Below, piece by piece: positions 8,675 through 17,096 of a stretch of 42,475 nt of DNA; within the stretch, counting starts at the first letter, position 1; the number at the start of each line of letters is the position of its first letter. The DNA is taken from NCBI GenBank assembly GCA_947488615.1, contig CANKZU010000024.1, positions 1 to 42,475 on the forward strand, read 5' to 3'. The notes beneath the pieces are model-generated. The model searched no databases, was not told where the DNA came from, and worked only from the letters and a program-made list of their open reading frames with translations. The translations under genes and the position numbers were made by a program. Origin of the DNA: an uncultured Aurantimonas sp. GTDB lineage: Bacteria > Pseudomonadota > Alphaproteobacteria > Rhizobiales > Rhizobiaceae.

Positions 8675-9604
8675 ATGATCGCCAGATATGCGGGCCACAG
8701 GCTCTTGATGCTCATCCCGGTGTCGATCTCGATCTCGATCGTCATCTTCGCGATCGTCCACCTCCTGCCGGGCGACCCAATCGATAACCTCATCCGGGTC
8801 GGCTCCTCGCCGGAGGATCGCGCGGCGCTGACGGCGAAATACGGCCTCGACCGCTCGCTTCTCACCCAATACGCCTTCTGGATCGGCAATATGCTGACCG
8901 GGGATTTCGGCGAGGCCATCGTGTTGCGCCGACCGGTCGCCGACCTCATCGCCCAGAACCTGCCCTATTCGTTAAAGCTGGGCGGGCTCGCCTTCATCTT
9001 CTCGTCCATCGTGGGCATGATCCTCGGCACCATCGCGGCGGTGACCAAGAACCCGGTCACGACGCAGGTGGTACGCGGCTTCATCCTCATAGGGTCGACC
9101 GTGCCGGGTTTCTGGCTGGCCCTCCTCCTCGTCCTCCTCTTCTCCGTCACGCTCGGCTGGTTCCCGGTCTCGGGCGCAAGGGACTGGACGGCGCTGGTTC
9201 TGCCCGTGCTGACGATCGGCGTCGGCGGCGTGGCGCTCGTGGCCCGTGTGACGCGGGTCGCGCTGATGGACGTGGCGCGCGAGGACTTCGTGACGCTGCT
9301 CCATGCCAAAGGGCTGTCCAAGTCCACCATCCTCTTCAAGCACCTCATGCCGCATGCGCTGTTGCCGGTCGTGACGATCTTGGCGCTCAGGATCGGCTGG
9401 ATCCTCGGCGGTGCTGTCACGGTCGAGTTCGTCTTCGGACGACCGGGGCTCGGCTCCCTCCTCATCCGCGCGCTCGGCCAGCGCGACTATCCGGTCGTCC
9501 AGGGCTGCCTTCTCATGCTGGCGCTCGCCGTCATGATCGGCACGCTCATAGGCGATCTGGCGCAAGCCGCGATGGACCCACGCGTTAGGGAGGCATCGTC
9601 ATGA
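8675..9604 (+). CDS. ABC transporter permease, DppB/OppB type
   Basis: Inner-membrane permease of 309 residues with six predicted membrane segments. It opens with the family N-terminus RYAGHRLLMLIPVSISISIVIFAIVHLLPGDPI and carries the coupling loop VAREDFVTLLHAKGLSKSTILFKHLMPHALLPV. A ribosome site (GGGAGA) precedes the ATG. It lies 37 bases after the binding-protein gene and overlaps the next permease by four bases (ATGA), so the two subunits are translationally coupled. With the DppC-type partner it forms the channel of the importer. Confidence 0.95.
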   Translation: MIARYAGHRLLMLIPVSISISIVIFAIVHLLPGDPIDNLIRVGSSPEDRAALTAKYGLDRSLLTQYAFWIGNMLTGDFGEAIVLRRPVADLIAQNLPYSLKLGGLAFIFSSIVGMILGTIAAVTKNPVTTQVVRGFILIGSTVPGFWLALLLVLLFSVTLGWFPVSGARDWTALVLPVLTIGVGGVALVARVTRVALMDVAREDFVTLLHAKGLSKSTILFKHLMPHALLPVVTILALRIGWILGGAVTVEFVFGRPGLGSLLIRALGQRDYPVVQGCLLMLALAVMIGTLIGDLAQAAMDPRVREASS

Positions 9605-10497
9605 GAGCTCTGGCCGTTCGCATGGTGGGCATGAAAGGCCCGCGCCTCGCCACCTTCACCCAGTCGGGTGTGGGCCGGGCGATGTCGTCCTGGCTCGGCC
9701 TCGTCGCCGGCGGTTTCCTCGTCCTCCTCGTCCTCGTGGCGATCTTCGCGCCCTGGATCACGCCCTATGACGTGGCCGAGCAGAATCTGATGAATTCCAA
9801 TGCGAGCCCCAGCCTCGCGCACATCATGGGCACGGACGAGTTCGGCCGCGACGTCTTCAGCCGGGTCCTCTATGGCGCTCGCACCTCGCTCTCGGTCAGC
9901 GCGACGGCCATCGTGATGTCGGTGCTGGCGGGCATGACGCTCGGTGCGGCGGCCGGCTATTTCGGCGGCCTCTTCGAGCGCGCCGTCATGACGGTCGTCG
10001 ACCTCACCTGGTCGTTCCCCGACATTCTCATCGCGCTCATCTTCGTCGCGATCCTCGGGCCGGGCCTCACCTCGACGATGTTTGCCATCGCCATCGCATA
10101 TCTCGCGCAGTTCACACGCCTCACCCGCGCTCAGATCGTCCGCCTCAAGCGCGAGACTTTCATCGAGGCGACGGTCAATCTCGGCGCGACGCCGACCCAC
10201 ATCCTCCTCAAGCACCTGATGCCCAATGCCATCGCGCCGGTCATCGTCGTCGCCATGCTCGCGGTCGGCGACGGCATTGTTCTCGAGGCGACGCTCGGTT
10301 TCTTCGGCCTCGGCGCGCAGCCGCCGACGCCGAGTTGGGGGGCGATGATGAGTTCCGGCACCGCCCAGCTCTTCCTCGCGCCCTGGGTCATCATCTTCCC
10401 CGGCGTCGTCGTCGCGCTCACCGTCGTGATGGTCAATCTTTTCGGCGACGAGCTCATCCGCGCCCTCGACATCCACGAGAGGCTGCGCGGCTCATGA
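9601..10497 (+). CDS. ABC transporter permease, DppC/OppC type
   Basis: Inner-membrane permease of 298 residues, partner of the preceding subunit. After a short hydrophilic N-terminus come the first membrane segment (LGLVAGGFLVLLVLVAIFAPWI) and the typical HIMGTDEFGRDVFSRVLYGARTSL motif of DppC proteins. The coupling loop is KRETFIEATVNLGATPTHILLKHLMPN. Both ends overlap neighbours by four bases, showing tight operon packing. Internal methionines such as the one beginning MSSWLG could also serve as a start, but the coupled ATG at 9601 is most natural. Confidence 0.95.
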   Translation: MRALAVRMVGMKGPRLATFTQSGVGRAMSSWLGLVAGGFLVLLVLVAIFAPWITPYDVAEQNLMNSNASPSLAHIMGTDEFGRDVFSRVLYGARTSLSVSATAIVMSVLAGMTLGAAAGYFGGLFERAVMTVVDLTWSFPDILIALIFVAILGPGLTSTMFAIAIAYLAQFTRLTRAQIVRLKRETFIEATVNLGATPTHILLKHLMPNAIAPVIVVAMLAVGDGIVLEATLGFFGLGAQPPTPSWGAMMSSGTAQLFLAPWVIIFPGVVVALTVVMVNLFGDELIRALDIHERLRGS

Positions 10498-11513
10498 CCA
10501 TGCAGCTCGAAGCCGCAACCCTCGAGAAGGCCCTGCCCAGCGGTACGGCCCGCCAACCCATGCTGGTGGTCGAGAATCTCGGTGTAGCCATAGGCCCGAT
10601 CAGCCCGCTGGCCGGCATCACCTGCGAGGTCGCCAAGGGCGAGATCCTCGGCATCGTGGGGGAATCGGGTTCCGGCAAGTCGCTGACGGCCATGGCCGTG
10701 ATGGGCCTCCTCCCCTTGATCGGCGGGCGCATCACCTCGGGCTCCGTCGTCTTCGACGGGGAGGACGTCACCGCCCTCCCGGAGGCGCGCTACCGCAAGC
10801 TGCGCGGCGGCCGGATCGGCCTCATCACGCAGAACCCGATGACCTCGCTCGATCCCATGAAGAAGATCGGTCCGCAGGTCGATGCCGTTGCGATCCTCCA
10901 CCTGGGGCTCGGCAAACCGGCGGCGAAGGCCCGCACGATCGCGCTTCTCGGCGACCTGCGCATCCCCGAAGCCGCGTCGATCTACCATCTCTACCCGCAC
11001 CAGATGTCGGGCGGCATGAGGCAGCGCATCGTCATCGCCATGGCGCTGGCGGCCGACCCCGACCTTCTCATCGCCGACGAGCCGACGACGGCGCTCGACG
11101 TCACCGTCCAGGCGCAGATCATCCGGCTGCTGCGCGATCTCGTCAAAGAGCGCGATCTCAGCCTCGTCCTCATAACGCACGACATGAGCGTCGTCGCGCA
11201 GACCTGCGACACGGTGATGGTGATGTATGCCGGAACTGCGGTGGAGACGGGAACGGTCGATGCCATCTTCGCCGACCCGCGCCATCCCTATACCCAGGCC
11301 CTCATCGGCTGCATCCCGAAGGGGCTCGGCGCCGACGAGCGCCTGACCGGCATTCCGGGCACGGTGCCGAGCGTCGCCAACTACCCGAGCGGATGCCGCT
11401 TCCACCCGCGTTGTGCGCGCGCCGAAGACGTCTGCGCGCGGACGCCCCCTCCGGCCGTGCGCGGCCGAAACAGCGTCGCCGCATGCCACTTCGCCGAGGA
11501 GGCCGCGCGATGA
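10494..11513 (+). CDS. ABC transporter ATP-binding protein, DppD/OppD type
   Basis: Cytoplasmic ATPase of 339 residues from the ATG overlapping the previous stop. It shows Walker A GESGSGKS, the Q-loop sequence ITQNPMTSLDP, signature MSGGMRQR, Walker B LLIADEPTTALD and the switch His in VLITHDMSVV. The C-terminal oligopeptide/dipeptide-transporter extension is present (GIPGTVPSVANYPSGCRFHPRCARAEDVC) with the cysteine spacing that, in studied relatives, can hold an iron-sulfur cluster. Homology begins around residue 22, so the first 20 residues are not diagnostic. It works with the DppF-type ATPase as a heterodimer. Confidence 0.94.
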   Translation: MTMQLEAATLEKALPSGTARQPMLVVENLGVAIGPISPLAGITCEVAKGEILGIVGESGSGKSLTAMAVMGLLPLIGGRITSGSVVFDGEDVTALPEARYRKLRGGRIGLITQNPMTSLDPMKKIGPQVDAVAILHLGLGKPAAKARTIALLGDLRIPEAASIYHLYPHQMSGGMRQRIVIAMALAADPDLLIADEPTTALDVTVQAQIIRLLRDLVKERDLSLVLITHDMSVVAQTCDTVMVMYAGTAVETGTVDAIFADPRHPYTQALIGCIPKGLGADERLTGIPGTVPSVANYPSGCRFHPRCARAEDVCARTPPPAVRGRNSVAACHFAEEAAR

Positions 11514-12469
11514 CCGCGCTTCTCGAAGTTCGAGACCTCTCCAAGGCCTTCCACAGCGGCGGCGGGCTCTTCAAGAAACCCCGCTCGATGCACGCCGTCA
11601 ACGATGTCTCCTTCGATGTCGGCGAGGGCCGCGTGGTCGGCGTCGTCGGCGAATCGGGTTGCGGCAAGTCCACGCTCGCCCGCCTCATCCTGCGGCTGAT
11701 CGAGCCGACCGAGGGCACGGTCACGTTCGACGGTCTCGACGTCCTCCACCAGAGCGCCAGCGACATGCGCAGGCTTCGCGCGCGAATGCAGATGGTCTTC
11801 CAGGACCCCTATTCCGCGATCGACCCGCGCTACACGATCCAGGACGCCGTGATGGAATCCTACAAGATTCAGGGCAAGGGCCTCTCCAGCGAGGAGACGA
11901 TATCGACCGCCGCCGAGCTCCTGGAGACGGTCGGCCTCAGCCCGCAGATGGCGTCGAGCTATCCGCATCAGCTCTCGGGCGGCCAGAAGCAGCGCGTCGG
12001 CATCGCCCGCGCGCTCGCCCTGCGGCCCGCCCTCGTCGTGCTCGACGAGCCAACGGCCTCGCTCGACGTTTCCGTGCAGGCCCAAATTATCGGCCTCCTC
12101 GAGAAGCTGCAGGACACGTACAATCTCACCTATGTCTTCATCAGCCACGACCTGTCGCTGGTGAAGTATTTCTGCGACGAGATCCTGGTGATGTATCTCG
12201 GGCGCGTCGTGGAGCACCTGCCGCGCACGGAGGTCGCCCCGCGACATCCCTATACCCGCACGCTCATGGATAGCACCTTCTCGCCCGATCCGAAGAAGCG
12301 CCGCGAGATCGAGCCGCTCAGCGGCGAGATCCCGAGCCCGTTCGATCTGCCGCCCGGCTGCGCCTTCGCCGCTCGCTGCCCCAAGGCAACCGACGTCTGC
12401 CGCGTGGAGCTGCCACCGTTGACCGCATCCGATGGGGGCCATCCGGTCGCCTGCCACCACCCGTTGTAG
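11510..12469 (+). CDS. ABC transporter ATP-binding protein, DppF/OppF type
   Basis: Second ATPase of the importer, 319 residues. The ATG at 11510 overlaps the DppD-type stop and follows a strong GAGGAGG. Motifs are Walker A GESGCGKST, VFQDPYSAIDPR, signature LSGGQKQR, Walker B LVVLDEPTASLD and YVFISHDLSLV, ending with the Cys-containing extension (GCAFAARCPKATDVC). The frame is open back to 11393, but that extension is the DppD-type gene in another phase. Together with the four preceding genes it completes the binding-protein-dependent importer. Confidence 0.95.
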   Translation: MTALLEVRDLSKAFHSGGGLFKKPRSMHAVNDVSFDVGEGRVVGVVGESGCGKSTLARLILRLIEPTEGTVTFDGLDVLHQSASDMRRLRARMQMVFQDPYSAIDPRYTIQDAVMESYKIQGKGLSSEETISTAAELLETVGLSPQMASSYPHQLSGGQKQRVGIARALALRPALVVLDEPTASLDVSVQAQIIGLLEKLQDTYNLTYVFISHDLSLVKYFCDEILVMYLGRVVEHLPRTEVAPRHPYTRTLMDSTFSPDPKKRREIEPLSGEIPSPFDLPPGCAFAARCPKATDVCRVELPPLTASDGGHPVACHHPL

Positions 12470-12494
12470 GGTCCAGCGCCTGCGAGGTTTGAGA

Positions 12495-13973
12495 ATGGGC
12501 TTTTCCGTCCTGACGGCGGAGGTGGCGCACGAGACGAACACTTTTTCGATCCGCCCCACCGATCTCGCCGCCTTTCAGCGCCGCATCCTCCTCCCCGTCG
12601 AGGCCGCGATCGCGGCGCGCGGCGATGCCAACACCGAATTGGCCGGCTTTCTCGATGTCGGCCGTGAGCGGGACTGGCGCATCACCCACGCGATAAGCGC
12701 TGTCGCCGGCCCCGGAGGGCGCGTGACGCGTGAGGCGTTCGACACGCTGTGCGCGCCAATTGTCGAGGCACTCGGTGCACAGCGTTTCGACGGCATTCTC
12801 CTCGCTCTCCACGGCGCGATGGTGCTGGACGACGACGAAGACGGCGAAGGCGCGCTCCTCGCCCGCATCCGCGCCCTGACGGGTCCCGACATCCCCATCG
12901 CGATCACCCTCGACCCGCACGCCAACGTGACGGCCGGGATGTGCGAACTCGCCGACATCATCGTCGCCTTCCGCACCTATCCGCATGTCGATATGCGCGA
13001 GACCGCCGTCCGGGCCGGCCGCATCCTTGAGCGCACGATGGCCGGCGACATCGCGCCGCGCACCATCCGCGTCTCGCGGCCTATGCTGGAAGAGGTCAAT
13101 GGCGGGCGCACCGATATTGGCCCGATGATCGATCGGCTGAGACGGGCGGAGGCCTTCGAGGGCCGACCGGACGTCTTCGCGGTCAGCATCAACGCCGGCT
13201 TTGCGAGCGCCGACATCGCGGAGGTCGGACCGACGGTCCTCGTCACGGGCGAAGGCCCGCCGGCGGACCACATCGCTTTTGCCGAGACGCTGGCGGACGA
13301 TATCTGGGAACACCGGCGGGAGGTGCTCAACGACTATCTGAGTCCTGAGGACGCCTGCGCCGTCGCGTCGGAGTATAGCAATGCGTCCCGCCCTCTCATC
13401 ATAGCCGACTACGCCGACAACCCCGGCGCTGGGGCCTATGGAGACTCGACCACGTTGCTGGGCGCGATGGTGGATGCCGATCTTAAGGACGCCTGCTTCG
13501 GCCCGCTCGTCGATCCCGCCTCCATGGCGCTGATATCGAACGCCGTGATCGGCGATCGTCTCCGCACTGCTCTCGGTGGTCGCACGGCGCCCGATTTCGG
13601 CGGCGGGCCGCTCGAACTCGACGTCACGCTCGTCTCCAAGAGCGACGGCGTCTTCGTCGGCGACGGCCCCATCCTTGGCGGGTTGCGGGGCACGTATGGG
13701 CCGACGGCCGTCGTGCGGGCCAGAGGTATCGATATCCTGATCACGTCCATCGCCGACCAGATGCGCGACCTTCAGCAGTTCCGGGCCTTCGGCATCGACC
13801 CGGCGGCGAAGCGCATCGTGGCGCTGAAGTCGATGCAACATTTCAGAGCCGCCTTCGAGCCGATCGCCGGCCGCATCATCGTCTGCGACACCGGAGCGCT
13901 CGGCACGACGCGATACGGAAAGCTCGTCTATACGAAAGTCCGCAGACCCATCTTCCCGTTGGATGATCTTTGA
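12495..13973 (+). CDS. M81 family metallopeptidase (MlrC-like)
   Basis: Protein of 492 residues from the ATG at 12495, preceded by GAGG. It belongs to the MlrC/DUF1485 group: AEVAHETNTFS at the N-terminus, LLALHGAMV near residue 110, ITLDPHANVT near 140 and TYPHVDMRET near 160 supply the conserved His/Glu/Asp set expected to bind zinc. The second half carries NPGAGAYGDSTTLL. MlrC itself acts on linearised microcystin, but most members sit beside peptide importers and have unknown substrates. Its position 26 bases after the DppF-type gene suggests it hydrolyses or opens the imported compound in the cytoplasm, upstream of the oxidase/cyclodeaminase pair. Confidence 0.92.
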   Translation: MGFSVLTAEVAHETNTFSIRPTDLAAFQRRILLPVEAAIAARGDANTELAGFLDVGRERDWRITHAISAVAGPGGRVTREAFDTLCAPIVEALGAQRFDGILLALHGAMVLDDDEDGEGALLARIRALTGPDIPIAITLDPHANVTAGMCELADIIVAFRTYPHVDMRETAVRAGRILERTMAGDIAPRTIRVSRPMLEEVNGGRTDIGPMIDRLRRAEAFEGRPDVFAVSINAGFASADIAEVGPTVLVTGEGPPADHIAFAETLADDIWEHRREVLNDYLSPEDACAVASEYSNASRPLIIADYADNPGAGAYGDSTTLLGAMVDADLKDACFGPLVDPASMALISNAVIGDRLRTALGGRTAPDFGGGPLELDVTLVSKSDGVFVGDGPILGGLRGTYGPTAVVRARGIDILITSIADQMRDLQQFRAFGIDPAAKRIVALKSMQHFRAAFEPIAGRIIVCDTGALGTTRYGKLVYTKVRRPIFPLDDL

Positions 13974-14096
13974 AAGGTTGGGCCCTGATCTGCCTCGGAA
14001 AAAGTGGTCCGACTTTAGAGCCTCGTGCGGTTGAGAGGACGCTGGGGTGGTGGATCGGCAGCGAGAGTGATCAACTCCGTCGGGAGGTGCCGATCG

Positions 14097-14201
14097 ATGG
14101 GCTACGGTTATTCCTTGGATCTTCGCGAACGGGTTGCCGCTTTTGTGGAAGCGGGCCATTCGCGCCGGGCGGCAGCTCTGCATTTCGGGGTCAGCGAAAG
14201 T
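14097..14201 (+). pseudogene. IS630-family transposase, N-terminal remnant
   Basis: The 35-residue start MGYGYSLDLRERVAAFVEAG followed by HSRRAAALHFGVSES matches the first helix-turn-helix of rhizobial IS630-type transposases. Similarity stops abruptly after VSES and the frame ends at 14249 without the DDE domain. It is therefore a 5-prime scrap left by a deletion. The preceding 120 bases (from about 13985) may be the left end of the element, but I cannot identify a matching second terminus. It sits directly after the metallopeptidase gene and marks the right border of the Dpp module. Confidence 0.75.
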
Positions 14202-14287
14202 TGCTCCTGCCTCGAGAAAGTGGCTCTTGCGCATGTTGTGTGGTCTTGAGGCGTCGCGACTCTTTCTGATCCTCGCGGGACCGCCGT

Positions 14288-14512
14288 TCAGCTATCGCTT
14301 TCCCCATCCGGTTGGACGAGCTCGACGTGGCTGACCTCCAGCGCTTGGGAGAGCTCGAACAGCGTGATGACCGTAGGATTGCGCTTCCCTCGTTCCAGAC
14401 TGCTGAGGTATTGCTGACTGAACCCGGAACGTGCCTCAACCTCCTCCTGGGTCAGGCCCTTTACCCGACGCAGGCGAGCAAAGTTCCTGCCGACCAACTT
14501 ACGCATATCCAT
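14288..14512 (-). CDS. Small XRE-family helix-turn-helix protein
   Basis: A 74-residue protein that is almost entirely one Cro/CI-type helix-turn-helix (RLRRVKGLTQEEVEARSGFSQQYLSSLERGKRNPTVITLFELSQAL). It carries the canonical Q-x3-E, SxQYLSxLERG and NPT features and looks intact. It ends with a short acidic tail (VQPDGESDS). The ATG at 14512 or the in-frame one at 14506 are equally possible; neither has a strong ribosome site. Neighbours are gene remnants, so its target is unclear. Stand-alone regulators of this size are common on mobile elements and phage-derived islands. Confidence 0.8.
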   Translation of the reverse strand: MDMRKLVGRNFARLRRVKGLTQEEVEARSGFSQQYLSSLERGKRNPTVITLFELSQALEVSHVELVQPDGESDS

Positions 14513-14652
14513 GCGATAAGGGGTCGCGCGTTACACACTTTGAGGTTATGAACTATAATATGTAATGATGGCGCAGTGGTAGGAGTGAGCTCGTGACTGC
14601 GGGACGGTGCGAATAGAGAAGTCGTATTCGTGGCGCGCACACCTGAGTCCGT

Positions 14653-14740
14653 AGGAGGTGATCATGCATGATTACCTCCCGACAGACGCGGGCCGCACGC
14701 GCGTTGCTGAGTTGGAATCAGGAGACGCTCGCTGAGCGGC
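14653..14740 (+). pseudogene. XRE-family regulator, N-terminal remnant with strong ribosome site
   Basis: The frame from the ATG at 14668 reads MITSRQTRAARALLSWNQET then LAER, the standard opening of small rhizobial XRE regulators. It then loses similarity at about 14740, before the recognition helix. Upstream, AGGAGGTGATC at 14653-14663 is a full match to the 16S anti-Shine-Dalgarno complement. The downstream frame shows no further helix-turn-helix residues. The break coincides with the start of RES-domain similarity in another frame, so this is half of a deletion-fused pair. Confidence 0.6.
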
Positions 14741-15037
14741 AGTGGCCGATTGCCGCCGAACCAGCACTACATCAGGATCACCCTCCCAAGGGGGCTGACC
14801 TACGAGATTTTTTCCCCGCCTGCGCTTCCGGATTGGGACCACATGTCGGCGACCGCCAGCAAGGACTTTGGCGAACAATGGTGTCTCGAGAAGAGAAGCG
14901 TGATCTCAATCGTGCCGAGCGTGGTTGCTCGACTCGACAGCAACATACCGATTAATCCAGCACACCCCGAATTTCCTAATCTTGAGGCAGGCTTGCATCA
15001 ACCCGTCTTCTGGGACCGTCGGCTGTTCGGTTCATAG
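14741..15037 (+). pseudogene. RES-domain toxin-like protein, C-terminal remnant
   Basis: In the frame ending at 15037 about 95 residues resemble the back half of RES-family NAD-degrading toxins: PPNQHYIRITLPRGLTYEIF, ALPDWDHMSATASKDFGEQW, the SVISIVPSVVAR segment with the family serine, INPAHPEF and the ending LHQPVFWDRRLFG. RES proteins are normally about 150-160 residues. The front part that carries the conserved arginine and glutamate is absent and no good start codon is present (only TTG at 14750). It should be inactive. RES toxins usually lie downstream of an XRE-type antitoxin, matching the remnant immediately before it. Confidence 0.65.
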
Positions 15038-15245
15038 CGGACGAGCGCGTCAAGGTCTGGGCACGACGGTAGAGCTTCCGTTGATGTCAAAGATGGAGTG
15101 TCCAGGATGCCAAATCTTGCGCGAGATGGGTAGCGGGCTACTCGTCACGGTCGGCGCGGCGATGGCGGCGGTCGGGGCCACTCACGGACTCTCCTTTCGA
15201 CACGAAGATCCAGTTCGCGCTGCGGATGCGGCGGACAGTCAGACT

Positions 15246-15419
15246 TTAAGACGGCGAAGATCTGACCTGAGACGTGTCGCGACGTGCACGCTTCGGTCGA
15301 TTGCCGGACCCGCCGCCGATCGAGGCGATGGCATCGCGGAGCATATCGATCGGAACGGGAAAGACGATCGTCGAGCTTTTGTCGCCGGTTGGGGCGCTCC
15401 GAAGACGTTCATTGATCCG
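15246..15419 (-). pseudogene. Possible SPFH/stomatin-like protein, C-terminal remnant
   Basis: Between two stops on the minus strand, a 57-codon stretch contains DKSSTIVFPVPIDMLRDAIA followed by SIGGGSG. This resembles the extreme C-terminus of slipin/SPFH membrane proteins (NSTTIVFPLPIDxL type). No start codon or upstream SPFH domain is present in any frame. It is offered as a scrap in the same graveyard as the XRE/RES pieces. The rest of 15038-15505 holds nothing else I can recognise. Confidence 0.3.
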
Positions 15420-15505
15420 TCAGCGGTTGCGCGACGGAGAATCCGACCGGTCTTCTTTATTTCGTCGGGAATCCCACGCTGTCTCTCCCTGTTCCCCGCC
15501 TTCCC

Positions 15506-16932
15506 TCACTGGCCTTTGGTCCAGCCGGCGAAGATTGCGAGCAGCGCGGCCATAGCCAAAGCTGAAAATGCACCGTTCCAACGCCATGTCAGGATGCGGC
15601 CCGGAATGCCGCTCAGGCGTTCTATCAGCAGCACGATGGTGGCGAAGGGCGACAACGTCATCGACAGCGCCCAACCGCAGGAGATCGACAGCGCCAGCAA
15701 CGTCGCGTCGACGGGAAGCACGGGAAGCGCGCCGAAGATGCTACCGAAGAACACGGCCAGCATGATCGGGCTGAGCGCCGTGAGAGACAGCGCGGCGATG
15801 ACCGGCGGCAGCAGGCCGAGCAGGACGAAGTCGGGGATCGTTTCCAGACGAAGAAGCGTCGCGAGGCCCGCGACAGGAACGAGCGCGGCCGCCGTGACAC
15901 CGACGAAGCCGGCCGCCGCCAGCGTCACCGCGATGGCGGCCGACCGCGGAAGCCCGGTCCGCGCGAGGTTCAGGAGCCGCGCGCGCGTGCTAGCTGCCGG
16001 ATTCGGTTCCGGCGACCGGGCGTATTGAACAAAGAGCCATCCCACCAGTATCACGGGACAGGCGGCCATGAGACCGAATATGACCGTATCGCCGGTCGCC
16101 CATGAGATTGCCGTCGCAATGCCGAAGAGCCAAAGACAGGTAATCGTCAGTCGCCAAACCGCGCGCCAAGGAACCGGCATGGCCGGCCGCTGTGAAGCGG
16201 CCGCAAGATGGCGAAATCGTATCCGGTCTTCGATCGCACCGACGAGCAGGATCACCGCAAATACCGCAATGCCGAACAGGCTCCACCGAAGCCGCGAGAT
16301 GTCGGGAATCAGTTCCATCACCACTAGCGGCGCGATGGCGGTGGGCGACCAGACGACCGACCAGGCGAAACCACGCTGAAGAGCGCTGATCTGCCGTCTT
16401 TCGCGTACGGCATTCAGTGTGTCACCGGGGGTCGAGACAGCGATGCCGCGCTGGACCAGCGGAACGAGGAATGCGATTGTGCCGAGATTGAAGAGCACCG
16501 AAAGACCCCCTGCCCCCCATATAGAGCTAGGTAGCGACGCCCGGGCGACTGCCCGGTCAGAAACCGGCCCACCGCTTCGATCGCCGGCGATGTCGAGGCC
16601 GCCTCCTGCAGGAGACCGAGGAGCAGGATGAACGCCATCAGGAAGCTCGCCTGATCTAACGCCCGGACCAGCACTTCCTGCGCGTCGGGATGCGCCCACC
16701 CGATCGCGGCGGCGATGCCCAAGCAAAGCGTGAGGAGATAACGCTCGCGCAGGCCATAGAAGGGCGCCGCCGCAACGATCACGCAGCCCATCGCGATCCA
16801 GCTTGCAAGTTGTGCCCAGTGCGCGCCGCTGAGCCGGGCGAGCAACTCGAGCGCCATGACCACCGGAAGCACAACGGCCAATACCCGCCGACTTGGAGCC
16901 ACGGCGGTCGCCGCTTGTGCAAGTGTCGGCAC
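15506..16932 (-). pseudogene. Multi-spanning permease of unknown substrate, interrupted by one frameshift
   Basis: Two overlapping frames make one membrane protein. The first runs from the GTG at 16932 (AGGAAGG just upstream) through ASFLMAFILLLGLLQEAAST to the phrase RRYLALYGG. The second continues with GLSVLFNLGTIAFLVPLVQR down to WTKGQ at 15506. Adding one G in either G run on the coding strand (C runs at plus 16506-16510 or 16513-16518) restores about 475 residues with 10-12 membrane segments. The layout, with two similar halves and re-entrant-like LSPIMLAVFFGSIFGALP, recalls the ion-transporter superfamily, but I cannot name a family. It is the last gene of the TRAP/AtuA operon. The frameshift may be real or a sequencing error. 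Confidence 0.7.
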
Positions 16933-16961
16933 GTGCCTGCCTTCCTCGCGCTGCCCGGCGC

Positions 16962-17087
16962 TCAGCCCCCGATACGCAGGGACAGCGTGAACATCAGCCA
17001 CACCACCAGGGCGCCCAAAGCGAGCCCGGCGATCCAGCTCCAGGGACGATAGTTCGGATCGGTCTTCTCGCGCTCGTCAGGGGTCAT
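16962..17087 (-). CDS. 41-residue single-span membrane peptide
   Basis: A short gene between the TRAP permease and the frameshifted permease. The ATG at 17087 opens MTPDEREKTDPNYRPWSW, a charged cytosolic-type head, followed by a membrane helix IAGLALGALVVWLMFTLSL and the end RIGG. It starts nine bases after the TRAP permease stop and ends 29 bases before the GTG of the next gene, so its spacing fits an operon gene. The coding look (charged head, one clean helix, GC-rich third positions) supports a real product, possibly an accessory subunit of the neighbouring permease. No family is known to me. Confidence 0.65.
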   Translation of the reverse strand: MTPDEREKTDPNYRPWSWIAGLALGALVVWLMFTLSLRIGG

Positions 17088-17096
17088 GGCGGCGTC

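Noticed and set aside
9487..10476. A 329-codon acidic minus-strand frame opposite the DppC-type gene
   Set aside because: Its Asp/Glu/His-rich composition is typical of the antisense of membrane-protein codons; the plus strand encodes a certain permease.
12318..14234. A 638-codon minus-strand frame opposite the M81 metallopeptidase gene
   Set aside because: It mirrors the codon bias of the plus-strand gene, which has clear metal-binding motifs; the antisense product has none.
14925..16028. A 367-codon plus-strand frame spanning the graveyard and permease
   Set aside because: It crosses several unrelated remnants and the antisense of the permease, and has no coherent domain.
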